This document shows, one piece after another, positions 1 through 9,300 of a DNA stretch of 22,390 nt. The notes under the pieces were generated by a model. The model made no database searches and was not told where the DNA came from. It worked only from the letters and a program-made list of their open reading frames with translations. This DNA comes from a virus. The first letter of the stretch is position 1; the number at the start of each line of letters is the position of its first letter. Location of the stretch: the IMG/VR virus record IMGVR_UViG_3300020160_000476, positions 1 through 22,390 of that record. The stretch is one strand, 5' to 3'. Made by a program: the position numbers and the translations under genes.

Positions 1-2
1 TA

Positions 3-176
3 ATGAAGTTTAACTTCTATGTTAATGGTTTATATTTAGAACCACAAGCAATTACATCAGTAGTTAATAGTGGATATAATGTAGTAGTAACTGTAAATAA
101 TTTAGCAGCTAACTTTACACAACCATTAGATTCAGGTGATGAGGTAATAGGAAACGGCAAATTTGTTGCAATATAA
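3..176 (+). CDS. C-terminal part (or short complete form) of a phage structural protein
   Basis: An open frame runs from an ATG at position 3 to a TAA at 174-176, giving 57 residues that begin MKFNFYVNGLYLEP and end GDEVIGNGKFVAI. The pattern 'F-Y-V-N-G-x-x-x-E-P ... S-G-D-E-V ... G-K-F' resembles the C-terminal beta-rich end of phage fibre or baseplate wedge-type proteins, from memory of such proteins and not from a search. The window opens with TAATG, so either an upstream gene stops at bases 1-3 and this is a coupled 57-residue gene, or the ATG is an internal Met of a longer gene cut by the window edge; the sequence cannot decide. Its stop overlaps the next start (TAATG), suggesting translational coupling. 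Confidence 0.55.
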   Translation: MKFNFYVNGLYLEPQAITSVVNSGYNVVVTVNNLAANFTQPLDSGDEVIGNGKFVAI

Positions 177-430
177 TGGCAAGATTAAGATTTAAAAATA
201 TAAATCCATCAGGATCATTTGAAGTTAATGGTGCAATGACCGTAACAGGTAACACAACATTAAAACAAAATGATGTTTCCGGTTCTGCGCTTATAGTATC
301 AGGCACGATGGATATAGTACAAGCTATGATCGGTGTTGAGGTAGCAAAAGCAAAATTAACAATACAAAACCTAGGCTCATTAGGCGATTCAGGATCGCTC
401 AGTGTTATAGACTTAGGCGGGTTTTTTTAA
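176..430 (+). CDS. Small fibre-associated structural protein (84 aa)
   Basis: This 84-residue protein starts MARLRFKNINPSGSFEVNG and contains the beta-solenoid-like phrases 'MTVTGNTTLKQNDVSGSALIVSG', broken here as GAMTVTGNTTLK and SGSALIVSGTMD. The wording (V-N-G, T-V-T-G, G-S-A-L-x-V-S-G) is the same as in the shaft segments of the large fibres downstream. The middle (about residues 45-62) is Ala/Val/Lys-rich and may be helical. Its ATG overlaps the stop of the preceding gene. It is most likely a minor virion protein or a short fibre joint. No named family is recognised. The gene ends in a run of seven T, but no hairpin stem precedes it. Confidence 0.7.
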   Translation: MARLRFKNINPSGSFEVNGAMTVTGNTTLKQNDVSGSALIVSGTMDIVQAMIGVEVAKAKLTIQNLGSLGDSGSLSVIDLGGFF

Positions 431-437
431 TATTTAT
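430..437 (+). promoter_or_regulatory. ATATTTAT motif, candidate late promoter element
   Basis: ATATTTAT sits in the 26-base gap before the 644-residue fibre gene, with 19 bases between motif and ATG. The extended form AATATTTATTAC recurs upstream of the sheath and tube genes. The promoter role is inferred from recurrence and position only. Confidence 0.5.
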
Positions 438-456
438 TACAAACGTATATTAGAAC

Positions 457-2391
457 ATGGCTCAAATAATAAAAAATAGAAGAGGTAGCATAGGTAATGC
501 AAAAGATGTAACCACACAAAACGGTGAGATAATTGTTGCATCGGGTTCAGTCGGTGACTTATCTGGTCCCTTTTTATTACTTGGCTCCCCAACACCAGCT
601 GATAACGGCTTAGCAGGCGTTTACAAACCTGCTTCTAAAATATACACAGGTAACGCTGCTCCTACAATTCTTTCTGCATCTTACGGTAACGTATTAGATG
701 GTACTCCATTCTATGCTGTAGGAAGTAATACATTATATATATTAAGTTCTGCTGGTAATACAACAATGAACTTAGCTGGTAACATTAATGGTAATACATT
801 AACAAATTTAACAGCATCAGGCTCATTCAGTGGATCATTCCAAGGTAATGGTAGTGGATTAACAAACATATCTGCTTCTAGTATCGTTGGATTAAATTTA
901 TCTAGAATATCAACAGGATCAGTAACAGCATCAGTAGATGTTGGTGCTACTACATTCCAAGTAGCCAGTGGTAGTTCTAATTTCTTTAAAATTGCTAATA
1001 GCGGTATAGTATCAATTACTGGCTCATTAGGGATAACAAACGGAATTACAGGATCATTATTAGGTACTGCATCATTTGCAGATAGAGCAACTACATCATC
1101 ATATTCTTTATCATCATCATATTCAGATACATTAGGTGCTAGCTTAACATCATCAGCAAATAATCAAGTAAGGTTATTAGCCAGTAATGGAGCTACATTA
1201 TCAACTGTAACAGTAAACAATGTTACTTCAGCGTCGTACGCTTTAAGTGCATCATATGCCTCTTTCGCTACAACATCATCATATGTAGCATCTTCATCAT
1301 ATGTTCCTAATTTACAAGAAGTAAGTAATAAAGGTGCTACTACAACAAATGCACTTACAATGTCAGGTGCCTTTATTAATGGTACAACAGACATTAATGG
1401 TGACTTAAACGTTAAAGGTACTATAACATACATTTCATCATCAACATTACAAATTGGTGATAATATAATTGAAATCAACGTTAATAAAACCGCTGGAAAC
1501 AGTGGTATGATTGTATACGATACTACAGCACCATTTACTGCATCATTACTATGGAATGCATCATTAGATAGGTGGATTGCAGGACCATATGGATCAGAAT
1601 CAATTATTATATTAGCCAGCGATACAAGCTCAATGTCAGTGAATTATGCTACAACAGCATCTTACTCGACTACATTAGGTGCTAGTTTAACATCGTCTGC
1701 AAACAACCAAGTACGCCTATTAGCTAGCGACGGTAGTATTTTATCTACATTAACTGTAAATAATGTTACTTCTGCATCATATGCTTTAAGTGCTTCATAT
1801 GCCTTTAATGCTACAACAGCATCATATTCATTAGTAGCTACATCAGCATCATACTCAGCTGTTGCTACAAGCGCATCATATTCAGCATTTGCTACTAGCG
1901 CATCATATGCTGCAACAGCATCATCAGCCGATATATTTTTAGTTAGAAATGGTCTTACCGTTAATAGTGGTGCTGTAATAACAGGATCATTAATTGTAAC
2001 TAATGGTATTACTGGTAGTTTACTAGGTAATGTATTTGGAACAGCATCGTGGGCTAATAACGCTACAACAGCATCATATGCTTTACAAGCTACTTCAGCA
2101 TCATACGCATCTCAAGCTACAACAGCATCATATGCTTTACAAGCTACAACGGCATCATATGCTTTAACAGCATCGTATGTTAATACATTATTCCAAAATT
2201 TAATTGTAACTGGATCAATATCTACTACAAATGGTATATTTGATAACTCATCAGGAACAGGTTCTCATTTTATGTTTATGTCGTCATCTAACAAAATATC
2301 ATATGTTACTCCAACGACATCAGGAGATTTAATTCAATGGAATGGTACAACGATGGTAGCTACAAACCTTATTGACGGAGGTACATTCTAA
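457..2391 (+). CDS. Tail fibre / adhesin-like protein, 644 aa, repeat-rich
   Basis: This 644-residue protein has no signal peptide or membrane segment and is dominated by Ser, Thr, Ala and Gly, as expected for a beta-structured fibre shaft. The N-terminus (MAQIIKNRRGSIGNAKDVTT) resembles the short basic N-terminal motif of phage fibres that begin K-x-R-R-S/G. A G-N-G-S-G-L-T-N-I segment lies near residue 130. Around residues 310-390 is a T4-type fibre segment (V-K-G-T-I-T-Y-I-S-S-S ... I-G-D-N-I-I-E-I-N-V-N ... S-L-L-W-N ... W-I-A-G-P-Y-G). Two copies of a 44-residue block start at residues 225 and 406. Nonapeptide A-T-(S/T)-A-S-Y-(A/S)-x-x arrays occupy about residues 452-490 and 534-578. 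It is the first of four large fibre-like genes and has its own ATATTTAT motif. Which fibre it forms is unknown. Confidence 0.8.
   Translation: MAQIIKNRRGSIGNAKDVTTQNGEIIVASGSVGDLSGPFLLLGSPTPADNGLAGVYKPASKIYTGNAAPTILSASYGNVLDGTPFYAVGSNTLYILSSAGNTTMNLAGNINGNTLTNLTASGSFSGSFQGNGSGLTNISASSIVGLNLSRISTGSVTASVDVGATTFQVASGSSNFFKIANSGIVSITGSLGITNGITGSLLGTASFADRATTSSYSLSSSYSDTLGASLTSSANNQVRLLASNGATLSTVTVNNVTSASYALSASYASFATTSSYVASSSYVPNLQEVSNKGATTTNALTMSGAFINGTTDINGDLNVKGTITYISSSTLQIGDNIIEINVNKTAGNSGMIVYDTTAPFTASLLWNASLDRWIAGPYGSESIIILASDTSSMSVNYATTASYSTTLGASLTSSANNQVRLLASDGSILSTLTVNNVTSASYALSASYAFNATTASYSLVATSASYSAVATSASYSAFATSASYAATASSADIFLVRNGLTVNSGAVITGSLIVTNGITGSLLGNVFGTASWANNATTASYALQATSASYASQATTASYALQATTASYALTASYVNTLFQNLIVTGSISTTNGIFDNSSGTGSHFMFMSSSNKISYVTPTTSGDLIQWNGTTMVATNLIDGGTF
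1129..1260 (+). repeat. Internal duplication, copy 1 (132 bp)
   Basis: This block encodes TLGASLTSSANNQVRLLAS and continues to a S-A-S-Y-A-L-S-A-S-Y-A run. A second in-frame copy of the same length lies at 1672-1803. The proteins are nearly identical, but many third codon positions differ, so the duplication is not recent or has been diversified. Confidence 0.85.
1672..1803 (+). repeat. Internal duplication, copy 2 (132 bp)
   Basis: In-frame second copy of the 44-codon block at 1129-1260, 543 bases downstream in the same gene. The most visible protein difference is 'ASNGATLSTVTV' versus 'ASDGSILSTLTV'. Confidence 0.85.
1810..2184 (+). repeat. Nonapeptide (27-bp) repeat arrays in the 644-aa fibre
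   Basis: Two arrays of in-frame repeats with unit A-T-(S/T)-A-S-Y-(A/S)-x-x lie at about 1810-1926 and 2056-2184, separated by a non-repeat segment. The DNA shows recurring words such as GCATCATATGC and GCATCATACGC. The regular Tyr every nine residues suggests a repeating structural register in a trimeric shaft (inference). Confidence 0.8.
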
Positions 2392-2413
2392 CGTAATAAT
2401 TCAATTTTCTTCC

Positions 2414-2421
2414 ATATTTAT
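2414..2421 (+). promoter_or_regulatory. ATATTTAT motif, candidate late promoter element
   Basis: The motif lies 36 bases before the ATG of the 1209-residue fibre and is followed directly by a strong hairpin at 2421-2446. In the form ATATTTATA its complement contains TATAAATA. Confidence 0.5.
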
Positions 2422-2446
2422 ATAAGACCTATATAGGTTCCTTATA
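2421..2446 (+). promoter_or_regulatory. Leader hairpin before the 1209-aa fibre gene
   Basis: TATAAG-ACCT, a four-base ATAT loop, then AGGT and CTTATA with a two-base TC bulge, form a 10-bp stem. The core ACCTATATAGGT is a perfect 12-bp palindrome at 2427-2438. It ends 11 bases before the ATG at 2458 and has no T-run after it, so it is not a terminator. It could affect translation or mRNA stability, or bind a dimeric protein at the DNA level; the role is unknown. Confidence 0.5.
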
Positions 2447-2457
2447 ATCCCATAGAT

Positions 2458-5400
2458 ATGGCCCAACAAGTAAAACTACGCAGAAGTTCTGTAGCGGGTA
2501 ATAAACCTACAACCGCACAATTAGAATTAGGTGAATTAGCCATCAATACAAACGATGGTAAATTATATTTCGAGAAATCATCATCACTTGGTGAATCAGT
2601 ACAAGAAATAATTGTAACTGATGCTTGGAATACAGGGTCAATCAATGTATCAGGTTCAGTTACTGTATCTGGTTCTATCAATGCAACTTCATTTATAGGA
2701 TCATTATTTGGAACAGCGTCATACGCTTCAAACGCATTAAGTTCATCTTATGCTCTAGTATCAACTAGTGCTTCATATGCCGCTACATCAACTAGTGCAT
2801 CATACGCATCTCAAGCTACAACAGCATCATATGCTAACAACGCTACAAGTGCATCATACGCTAATGCTGCTACATCAGCATCATACGCTTTAACAGCATC
2901 ATATGCCGCTACAGCTTCTTTAGCACAAAATGCATCTGATATATTAGTATATGTTAAAAACTCATCAGGTGCTCAAATTAATAAAGGTAAAGTTGTAAGA
3001 ATTATAGGAGCAGTAGGTGATAATCCTTTAATTGCAACAGCATCTTATGAAAATGATAATAATTCAGCTAACACATTAGGTATTACTTATCAAAACATTC
3101 CAAATGATGACTTTGGTTATGTAATAACTGAAGGTACTCTAATTGGAATTAATACCAATACTTTTACAGCAGGTCAATTAATATATTTAGGAGCTACTGG
3201 TAGTATTATAGGTACTGCTCCTGTAGCGCCACTTCATGCTGTACGTTTAGGTGAAGTATTACGTTCACAATTAAATAATGGTTCAATTTATATTCGCGTA
3301 GATAACGGATATGAACTTGGAGAATTACACGATGTTAAAGATACATCTACAACAAGCTCTTATGGAGATTTACTTGTTAAGAGTGGTAGTGTATGGACTA
3401 ACTCAAATCAACTAACTGGTTCATATGGTTTAACTGGTAGCTTAAATGCAACATCATTTACTGGTTCACTTTTAGGAACAGCATCATATGCTACACAAGC
3501 ATTAAGTTCATCTTATGCTTTAAATACAACTTCAGCATCATACGCTTTAAATGCAACATCAGCAGCTACAGCATCATACGCTAACAACTTTACAGTTGCT
3601 GGAACATTAACAGCCCAAACATTAGTTGTACAAACAATAACATCATCTATTATATATTCATCTGGTTCTAACCAGTTTGGTGATGCTACAAACGATACTC
3701 AATTATTGATTGGTACTACTAAAGTAACAGGTAGTTTAGAAGTTACAGGAAGTACTACAATTACAGGATCATTAAATGTATCTTCAGGTATTACAGGATC
3801 ATTATTAGGAACAGCATCATACGCTGTAAATGCATTAACAGCATCATATTATAATGGTAGTGTAGTTAGTGCATCATACGCTTTAACAGCAACATCAGCA
3901 TCATACGCTCAGGTAGCAGTAAGTGTTTCATACTTTAGTGGAAGTATATCTACTGCCATTAGTGCATCATACGCTGCAACAGCATCATACGCTGTATTAG
4001 CTACAACAGCATCATACTTTAGTGGTAGCTTATCAGCTCCAGGATCAACAACACAGATACTATACAATAATGGAGGTACTGTAGCAGGTGATTCTGGATT
4101 AGTGTATAGTGGAAGTAATGTGGGTATCGGAACTACAAGTCCAGGATATAAACTGGAAGTAAATGGCACACAAAGAGTAGTAGGTAATTTTTATTTATAT
4201 AATACAGTAACTAATGTAGCTTCAAACTACTCTAATCAAAGAGGACTTGGATTTGATGCATCTACAGGTGCTACAGAAATAGCAGCAAGTACAGTTCCTT
4301 TACAATTAAGTAGATTTAGTACTACTGGAGATGTACTTACTATTCGACATTCAGGATCATATGTTTCTTCTCTTAAGACAGATGGTGGAGCTATATTTAC
4401 AGGTAATGTAGGTATCGGAACTACAAGTCCTTTAGAAATATTACATTTACAATCAAGCCAACCAGTTATTCAATTTACTAAAACAGGCATTTTAAATTGG
4501 AAAATAGGGAATATATCGGGGAATAATTTTACTATTAATACTGATGCGGGAGGTGGAGATGCTTTTAACATTCTAACTAATGGTAACGTTGGTATTGGAA
4601 CAACAAATCCAAGTGCTAGACTAAGTTTAGGATCATCAACAAATGGAGAAAGAATAACATGGTCAGATTTTAGCAACGTATTTAGTGAATATAGTAGTGC
4701 TGATCTATGGCTATCAGCTAACTTTTATGGTAACTTAGGCTCAAGTGGATACAAAACATCTTTTACAGCAGCTTATGGTGCTGCCGGTATTTCTGTAAGT
4801 AGCACAGGTGCTGGATTAGATGGAGTGCTTAGATTCTTTGTTAATAATGCTGCTTCAAAAACAGCCGGAGATGCATTTACACCTACTGAAAGAATGCGTA
4901 TCACTGGAGGTGGTAATGTCGGTATTGGTACTACATCTCCAACTTATAATCTCCACACATACGGAACAAATCCAAGAAACCTTATTCAAGATCCAAGTGC
5001 AGGATACCCAATTCTACAATTAAACAATGCCAGTGGTAACTTCTACATGTCAATAGACAACTCAGCAGGTACTGGTTTTGGATCAGCCTATGGTCGTTAT
5101 CTATATTCTGACGGTGCTTACCCAATGATGTTTGTTACAAATGATGTTGAAAGAATGCGTATCACGTCAGGTGGTAATGTTGGTATTGGATTAACATCTC
5201 CACAAAAAGTATTAGATGTATTAAGTGGAGCAAATAATTTTACAACAGCTGGTGCTGATAATTTAAGTGTAGGTCAATGGGCTGGTGTTCATTTTGGATA
5301 TAGAGAAAATAATACAGACTATAGAAAATCAGCTATTGTTTTTGAAAGAACAGATCTTACATCTAACAATGCACAAGGTAAAGTACATATACTAAATGGA

Positions 5401-6087
5401 CCACAAGCTGGAGCTGGTAGTGCTACATTAGCTGATGCTAAATTAACTATTAATGAAGCTGGTCAAGTTGGTATTGGCACTACTGCTCCTACATTAAAAT
5501 TAGTTGTTGATGGAGGTTCTGCGGATTTTACACCAATATGGGCAAAATCATCTTTGTTAGTAAGTAATAAATATTATGCATCAATTATAGCAGGTTATAC
5601 TTTAAATACTAATCAAGCAGCTCAATTTGGTTATGTTTATGATACTATAACACCTGCTAATTCTTTTGCGCATATTACTCCTTATGGTTCTTCTGAAGGA
5701 AGTGTATTTAAAATAAATACAACAGGTGCAGCAACATTTATAAGTAGTGTAACAGCTAATAGCTTAATTGTTAGCTCATCATTAATAGCAAACCAAAACA
5801 CAGCATCACTAGCATCAGGAGCACAAACCATATCAACAAACGCTACCAGCTCATATACAGCAGCATTCTTTAACTACACTGTAGCTTCAGGATCAAATGC
5901 TAGAGCAGGACAAGTAACAGCAGTATGGAATGGTGGAAGTATTCAATATACAGACGTATCAACAACAGACATAGGTTCTACCTTAGGAGTAGCATTTACT
6001 GCTTCGCTAAGTGGAGCAAACGTTAGATTAACAACAGTACTTCCAACCTCAGGATGGACAGTAAAAACATTAGCAAATCTATTATAA
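2458..6087 (+). CDS. Large tail fibre protein, 1209 aa, with Mtd-like N-terminus and GNVGIGTT repeats
   Basis: The N-terminus (residues 1-42, KLRRSSVAGNKPTTAQL then E-L-G-E-L-A-I-N-T-N-D-G-K-L-Y-F) is a widespread phage fibre attachment motif, similar to the Mtd N-terminal type. Next come nonapeptide A-S-Y-A repeats (about 83-155) and a beta domain (about 159-300) with G-D-N-P and ending G-E-L-H-D-V. After that are further A-S-Y-A arrays and an N-F-T-V-A-G-T-L-T-A-Q-T cassette near residue 377. Six G-x-V-G-I-G repeats follow (about 553-1017). The C-terminal roughly 95 residues (S-G-S-N-A-R-A-G-Q-V ... V-W-N-G-G ... T-D-I-G ... N-V-R-L) look like a fibre tip domain shared by many phages. It probably forms a trimeric adhesin; the receptor is unknown. 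A one-base gap follows before the next gene. Confidence 0.88.
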   Translation: MAQQVKLRRSSVAGNKPTTAQLELGELAINTNDGKLYFEKSSSLGESVQEIIVTDAWNTGSINVSGSVTVSGSINATSFIGSLFGTASYASNALSSSYALVSTSASYAATSTSASYASQATTASYANNATSASYANAATSASYALTASYAATASLAQNASDILVYVKNSSGAQINKGKVVRIIGAVGDNPLIATASYENDNNSANTLGITYQNIPNDDFGYVITEGTLIGINTNTFTAGQLIYLGATGSIIGTAPVAPLHAVRLGEVLRSQLNNGSIYIRVDNGYELGELHDVKDTSTTSSYGDLLVKSGSVWTNSNQLTGSYGLTGSLNATSFTGSLLGTASYATQALSSSYALNTTSASYALNATSAATASYANNFTVAGTLTAQTLVVQTITSSIIYSSGSNQFGDATNDTQLLIGTTKVTGSLEVTGSTTITGSLNVSSGITGSLLGTASYAVNALTASYYNGSVVSASYALTATSASYAQVAVSVSYFSGSISTAISASYAATASYAVLATTASYFSGSLSAPGSTTQILYNNGGTVAGDSGLVYSGSNVGIGTTSPGYKLEVNGTQRVVGNFYLYNTVTNVASNYSNQRGLGFDASTGATEIAASTVPLQLSRFSTTGDVLTIRHSGSYVSSLKTDGGAIFTGNVGIGTTSPLEILHLQSSQPVIQFTKTGILNWKIGNISGNNFTINTDAGGGDAFNILTNGNVGIGTTNPSARLSLGSSTNGERITWSDFSNVFSEYSSADLWLSANFYGNLGSSGYKTSFTAAYGAAGISVSSTGAGLDGVLRFFVNNAASKTAGDAFTPTERMRITGGGNVGIGTTSPTYNLHTYGTNPRNLIQDPSAGYPILQLNNASGNFYMSIDNSAGTGFGSAYGRYLYSDGAYPMMFVTNDVERMRITSGGNVGIGLTSPQKVLDVLSGANNFTTAGADNLSVGQWAGVHFGYRENNTDYRKSAIVFERTDLTSNNAQGKVHILNGPQAGAGSATLADAKLTINEAGQVGIGTTAPTLKLVVDGGSADFTPIWAKSSLLVSNKYYASIIAGYTLNTNQAAQFGYVYDTITPANSFAHITPYGSSEGSVFKINTTGAATFISSVTANSLIVSSSLIANQNTASLASGAQTISTNATSSYTAAFFNYTVASGSNARAGQVTAVWNGGSIQYTDVSTTDIGSTLGVAFTASLSGANVRLTTVLPTSGWTVKTLANLL
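2701..2922 (+). repeat. Nonapeptide repeat array, N-terminal part of the 1209-aa fibre
   Basis: About eight degenerate units of A-T-(S/T)-A-S-Y-A-x-x run from residue 83 or so to 155. Synonymous codons alternate (TCATAT versus TCATAC), so DNA identity is lower than peptide identity. Confidence 0.8.
3478..4020 (+). repeat. Further A-S-Y-A repeat blocks in the 1209-aa fibre
   Basis: Two blocks of A-S-Y-A-type units (about 3478-3582 and 3808-4020) flank the cassette at 3586-3681. Some units have Y-F-S-G in place of Y-A, which breaks the nine-residue rhythm. Confidence 0.7.
3586..3681 (+). repeat. Shared fibre cassette A, short copy
   Basis: Encodes NFTVAGTLTAQTLVVQTITS followed by S-I-I-Y-S-S-G-S-N. 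Two longer copies occur in the 1558-residue fibre at 6487-6699 and 9778-9990. Confidence 0.8.
4036..4161 (+). repeat. Shared fibre cassette B, copy 1
   Basis: Encodes APGSTTQILYNNGGTVAGDS and leads into a V-G-I-G-T-T unit. A 126-bp partner of the same length is at 7756-7881 in the next fibre gene, and a shorter relative is at 10564-10650. Confidence 0.8.
4114..5508 (+). repeat. G-x-V-G-I-G-T-T repeat region (6 units)
   Basis: Six degenerate units of the form G-N-V-G-I-G-T-T-S-P-x-x-K-L-x-V, spaced irregularly by beta-rich inserts, several of which end in E-R-M-R-I-T. This architecture is common in large phage fibres and in S74-bearing adhesins. Confidence 0.85.
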
Positions 6088-6088
6088 T

Positions 6089-6277
6089 ATGACATACGAA
6101 GTACAAATGCAATTTATTCCTGGATTGGATCAAATATGGGTAGCAGAGCTAACACCAGAATCACCAATTTACAGATACAATAATGAGCCAGAAGCACAAG
6201 CCAAGGCTACAGAATTACAAGATGCTGATCCGACAGGACGAAAATATAGAGTAGCATCTATGGCTATTGTAGAGTAA
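6089..6277 (+). CDS. Small conserved phage protein between fibre genes (62 aa)
   Basis: A 62-residue soluble protein, MTYEVQMQFIPGLDQIWVAE at its start, with a helical E-P-E-A-Q-A-K-A-T-E-L-Q stretch near residues 33-44 and G-R-K-Y-R-V near the end. It starts one base after the stop of the 1209-residue fibre (TAATATG), so it is probably translated by coupling. The alpha/beta pattern and the position suggest a small fibre-assembly helper or minor virion protein. No named family is recognised, and this function is only inference from context. Confidence 0.7.
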   Translation: MTYEVQMQFIPGLDQIWVAELTPESPIYRYNNEPEAQAKATELQDADPTGRKYRVASMAIVE

Positions 6278-6291
6278 TCTACATTTAGTTT

Positions 6292-6299
6292 ATATTTAT
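6292..6299 (+). promoter_or_regulatory. ATATTTAT motif, candidate late promoter element
   Basis: The motif lies 37 bases before the ATG of the 1558-residue fibre, in the form TATATTTATA. The complement contains TATAAATA. Confidence 0.5.
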
Positions 6300-6309
6300 A
6301 TTAAACACC

Positions 6310-6331
6310 ATTAGTGGAAAGTGAAACTAAT
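6310..6331 (+). promoter_or_regulatory. Possible leader hairpin before the 1558-aa fibre gene
   Basis: ATTAGT and ACTAAT can pair (6 bp) around a ten-base purine-rich loop GGAAAGTGAA, five bases before the ATG at 6337. The stem is weak, so a regulatory role is uncertain; the purine loop might instead serve as a ribosome contact. Confidence 0.3.
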
Positions 6332-6336
6332 AAGAC

Positions 6337-9300
6337 ATGGCAAACGAATTTATAGCTCGTAATGGACTCATTGCGCAGAACAACTCCACAGTAAGTGGCT
6401 CTTTAACAGTAACAGCAGGTATTACAGGCTCCATTTTTGGATCTGCATCATACGCTACAACAGCAGCAACAGCATCATATGCTAATAACTTTACAGTAGC
6501 AGGTACATTAACTGCTCAAACGTTAGTTGTTCAGACTATAACATCTTCAACTGTATATTCTTCGGGATCAAATATATTTGGTAATAGCTTAGCTAATACT
6601 CAAACATTTACTGGTTCAATGTATCAAACAGGATCAGTAGCTGCGTTTATGGGTAGTGTTGGTATAGGTACTACTAATCCAGGTTCAAAATTAGAAGTTG
6701 TTGGTATAGGAAGATTTACTGGCGCTGGAGGAAGAAGTGTTGTTCTAGAGGGTAATGGGGCTGGTAAAATAGATATTAATGGGGATGGAGCTACTTACGC
6801 AGTAGGAATAGCATTTAATAGTCAATTAGGTGGTACTACTTTAAGTGGAATATGGGATTACGGAAGTGGAACAACCCAAAATTGGTTAGCTGTAGGTGGT
6901 ACTAGTTACAATAACGCGGCGATGTATATTTTACCATCAGGTAATGTTGGTATCGGTACTACAAACCCTACTGCTAGATTAGAAATACCTTCAGCTAGTT
7001 CAGGCACAACAATTCTTGTTGGAAGAGCAGTTGGAAATTCTAGTATTAAAGCATTATCGGATGCTGCTGGTGGTATTCTAGCATTAGACTCAGCAGGAAC
7101 AGGAAATGGATTAATTTTAAATCATTACACATCCGATAACATATGGATGGTTACTGGTGGGGGTAGTGTTGGTATTAATACTAGTAGCCCTTCTTACAAA
7201 CTCGACGTATCAGGAAGTGGCCGATTTACAGGTGGATTAAGTCTAACCTCAGAAAACCCACAACTAACATTCACAGACACAACAGCAGGTGAAGATGATA
7301 TGACTTTAAGTATGAATGGTGATTACTTAGAGTTCTTATCAAATGCACTTAGAAATATAATCACTGTACATGGTGAAACATCAACCTATACTGGTAATGT
7401 TGGTATAGGCACTAATGTTCCAACTCAAAAATTAGAAGTAAATGGTGGTGATGCTTTAATACGAACTTCTTACATAGGTAACATATCCGCATTTGGTACA
7501 AACTATGCTTCATTTTCACACATAGCACGTACGGGGTCAGGAGATTATTCATTCATATCCGCAAATGATGGTACTACTTACATCAATGCTAAAACATCAA
7601 GTCCAATAAGATTTAGAATTGATAATACTGATAAGGTAATAATCAACTCTTTAGGTAATGTTGGTATTAATACTACAAGCCCAAACAACACTCTTCAAGT
7701 AGTAGGAGGCATTACAGCAACATCATTCACAGGTTCATTCTCAGGGTCATTAACCGCTCCAGGATCAACAACACAAATACTATATAACAATGCAGGCACC
7801 ATAGCTGGTGATTCTGGATTAATATATAGTGGATCTTACGTTGGTATTGGTCTTACAAACCCATCAGCACCATTAGATACAAATGGTGTACGTTTAGGTA
7901 GAAATTGGGCAGTTGCTGGTCGTGCTAATATTAGATTAGACTCTAGTGGATCAGCTTACCCAGCAGATATTTTATTTGGACACACAGCAGCAGCTAATCA
8001 AACTAGTTGGGATGGGGCTTATTGGTCATTATCTTCTAGAGCGGATAATGCTAGTAATAGATTTTACATATATAGAGGAGGAGGTAATCCAAGTGGTTCT
8101 GGTGAAGAAGTTATTATGGCTTTAGAACCTAATGGTAAAGTCGGCATTGGTACTACAAGCCCATTAACCCAACTACAAGTAGTAGGTGGATATATTAGTA
8201 CTAAAGATAATGCTGCTTACGGTGGTGCTTTCTTAGAAGGTGGTAATGGTATTAGTTATTTTGGATCATTAGGATCAGATGATATTCAATTATATACTGG
8301 TGGAGCAACAAAGGTAACAATTAAACAAAGTACTGGTAATGTTGGTATTGGTTCTACAGCCCCCGGCTATGCATTAGATGTAGTAGGTGATGCTAGAGCT
8401 AGAGGCTTTATTGTAGAGGGAGGAGGAGCATATGCTTCTGGATCAATTTATTCTGATGGAAATTGGGGTATGTTATTCCGAGCACGACAAGCATCTCCAG
8501 TACAAGCTCAGTTTATGTGGGCTACTGCAGGCGATACTGAGTTAATGAGAATTAGTGCTGCTGGTAATGTTGGTATTGGAACTACAAGTCCAGGAGCAAA
8601 ACTCCACGTCTTAGCAGGATCAAACAGCACCAGCATGTTATTAGACCATGGTAGTTCTGCAGATAGAACTTACTTTGGATTTGATGGTACTGGAAACTAT
8701 ATAGAAACAAATGGAGCTACTACAGCTAAACAAAGATTAAGATTACAAGTATATAACAGCAGTAGTCTAGCATATACTCAATTATTTATAGATGGAGGCA
8801 ATAATGTAATTTATACTAGTGCTACGGCAAATGTTGGTATTGGTATTACAAACCCAAGTAGTAAACTACATGTTTACAGTTCAGGAGCTACTAGTGTAAA
8901 TATTCAATCGGGTGGTGGTGATTATGCTTATCTTCAACTTTCTACTCCTGCTAGTGGTGATGGATATTTAATCAAAAATACAGCTACAGCTAATAGCACA
9001 GTTGGCAAAAGTTTATACTTATGGAATACTGATGGTCCAATTCAATTTGTACCTAGTGCTACTATAGGGAATGCTGTTACAATCAGTACATCTGGACATG
9101 TAGGTATTGGTAGCGCTAGTCCATCTTCTATCTTAAACACATCAGGATCAAACCAAGGAATCACACACGATGATGTAGCTGGTAAAGGATATATAAGATT
9201 TAGAAATAGTGGTACTACATTAGCATTATTTGGTGTAGCAGGATCTTGGGAAGGTAGTACTTTACAAGATACAATGATTGCCGCTGAAACAGGATTAAAC

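Noticed and set aside
422-428. Run of seven T after GGCGGG as a terminator
   Set aside because: No upstream sequence pairs with the GC-rich bases to make a stem, and the run is inside the last codons.
1810-2922. Short regularly spaced repeats that could suggest a CRISPR array
   Set aside because: The 27-base units are contiguous, in frame, degenerate and encode A-S-Y-A repeats; there are no unique spacers.
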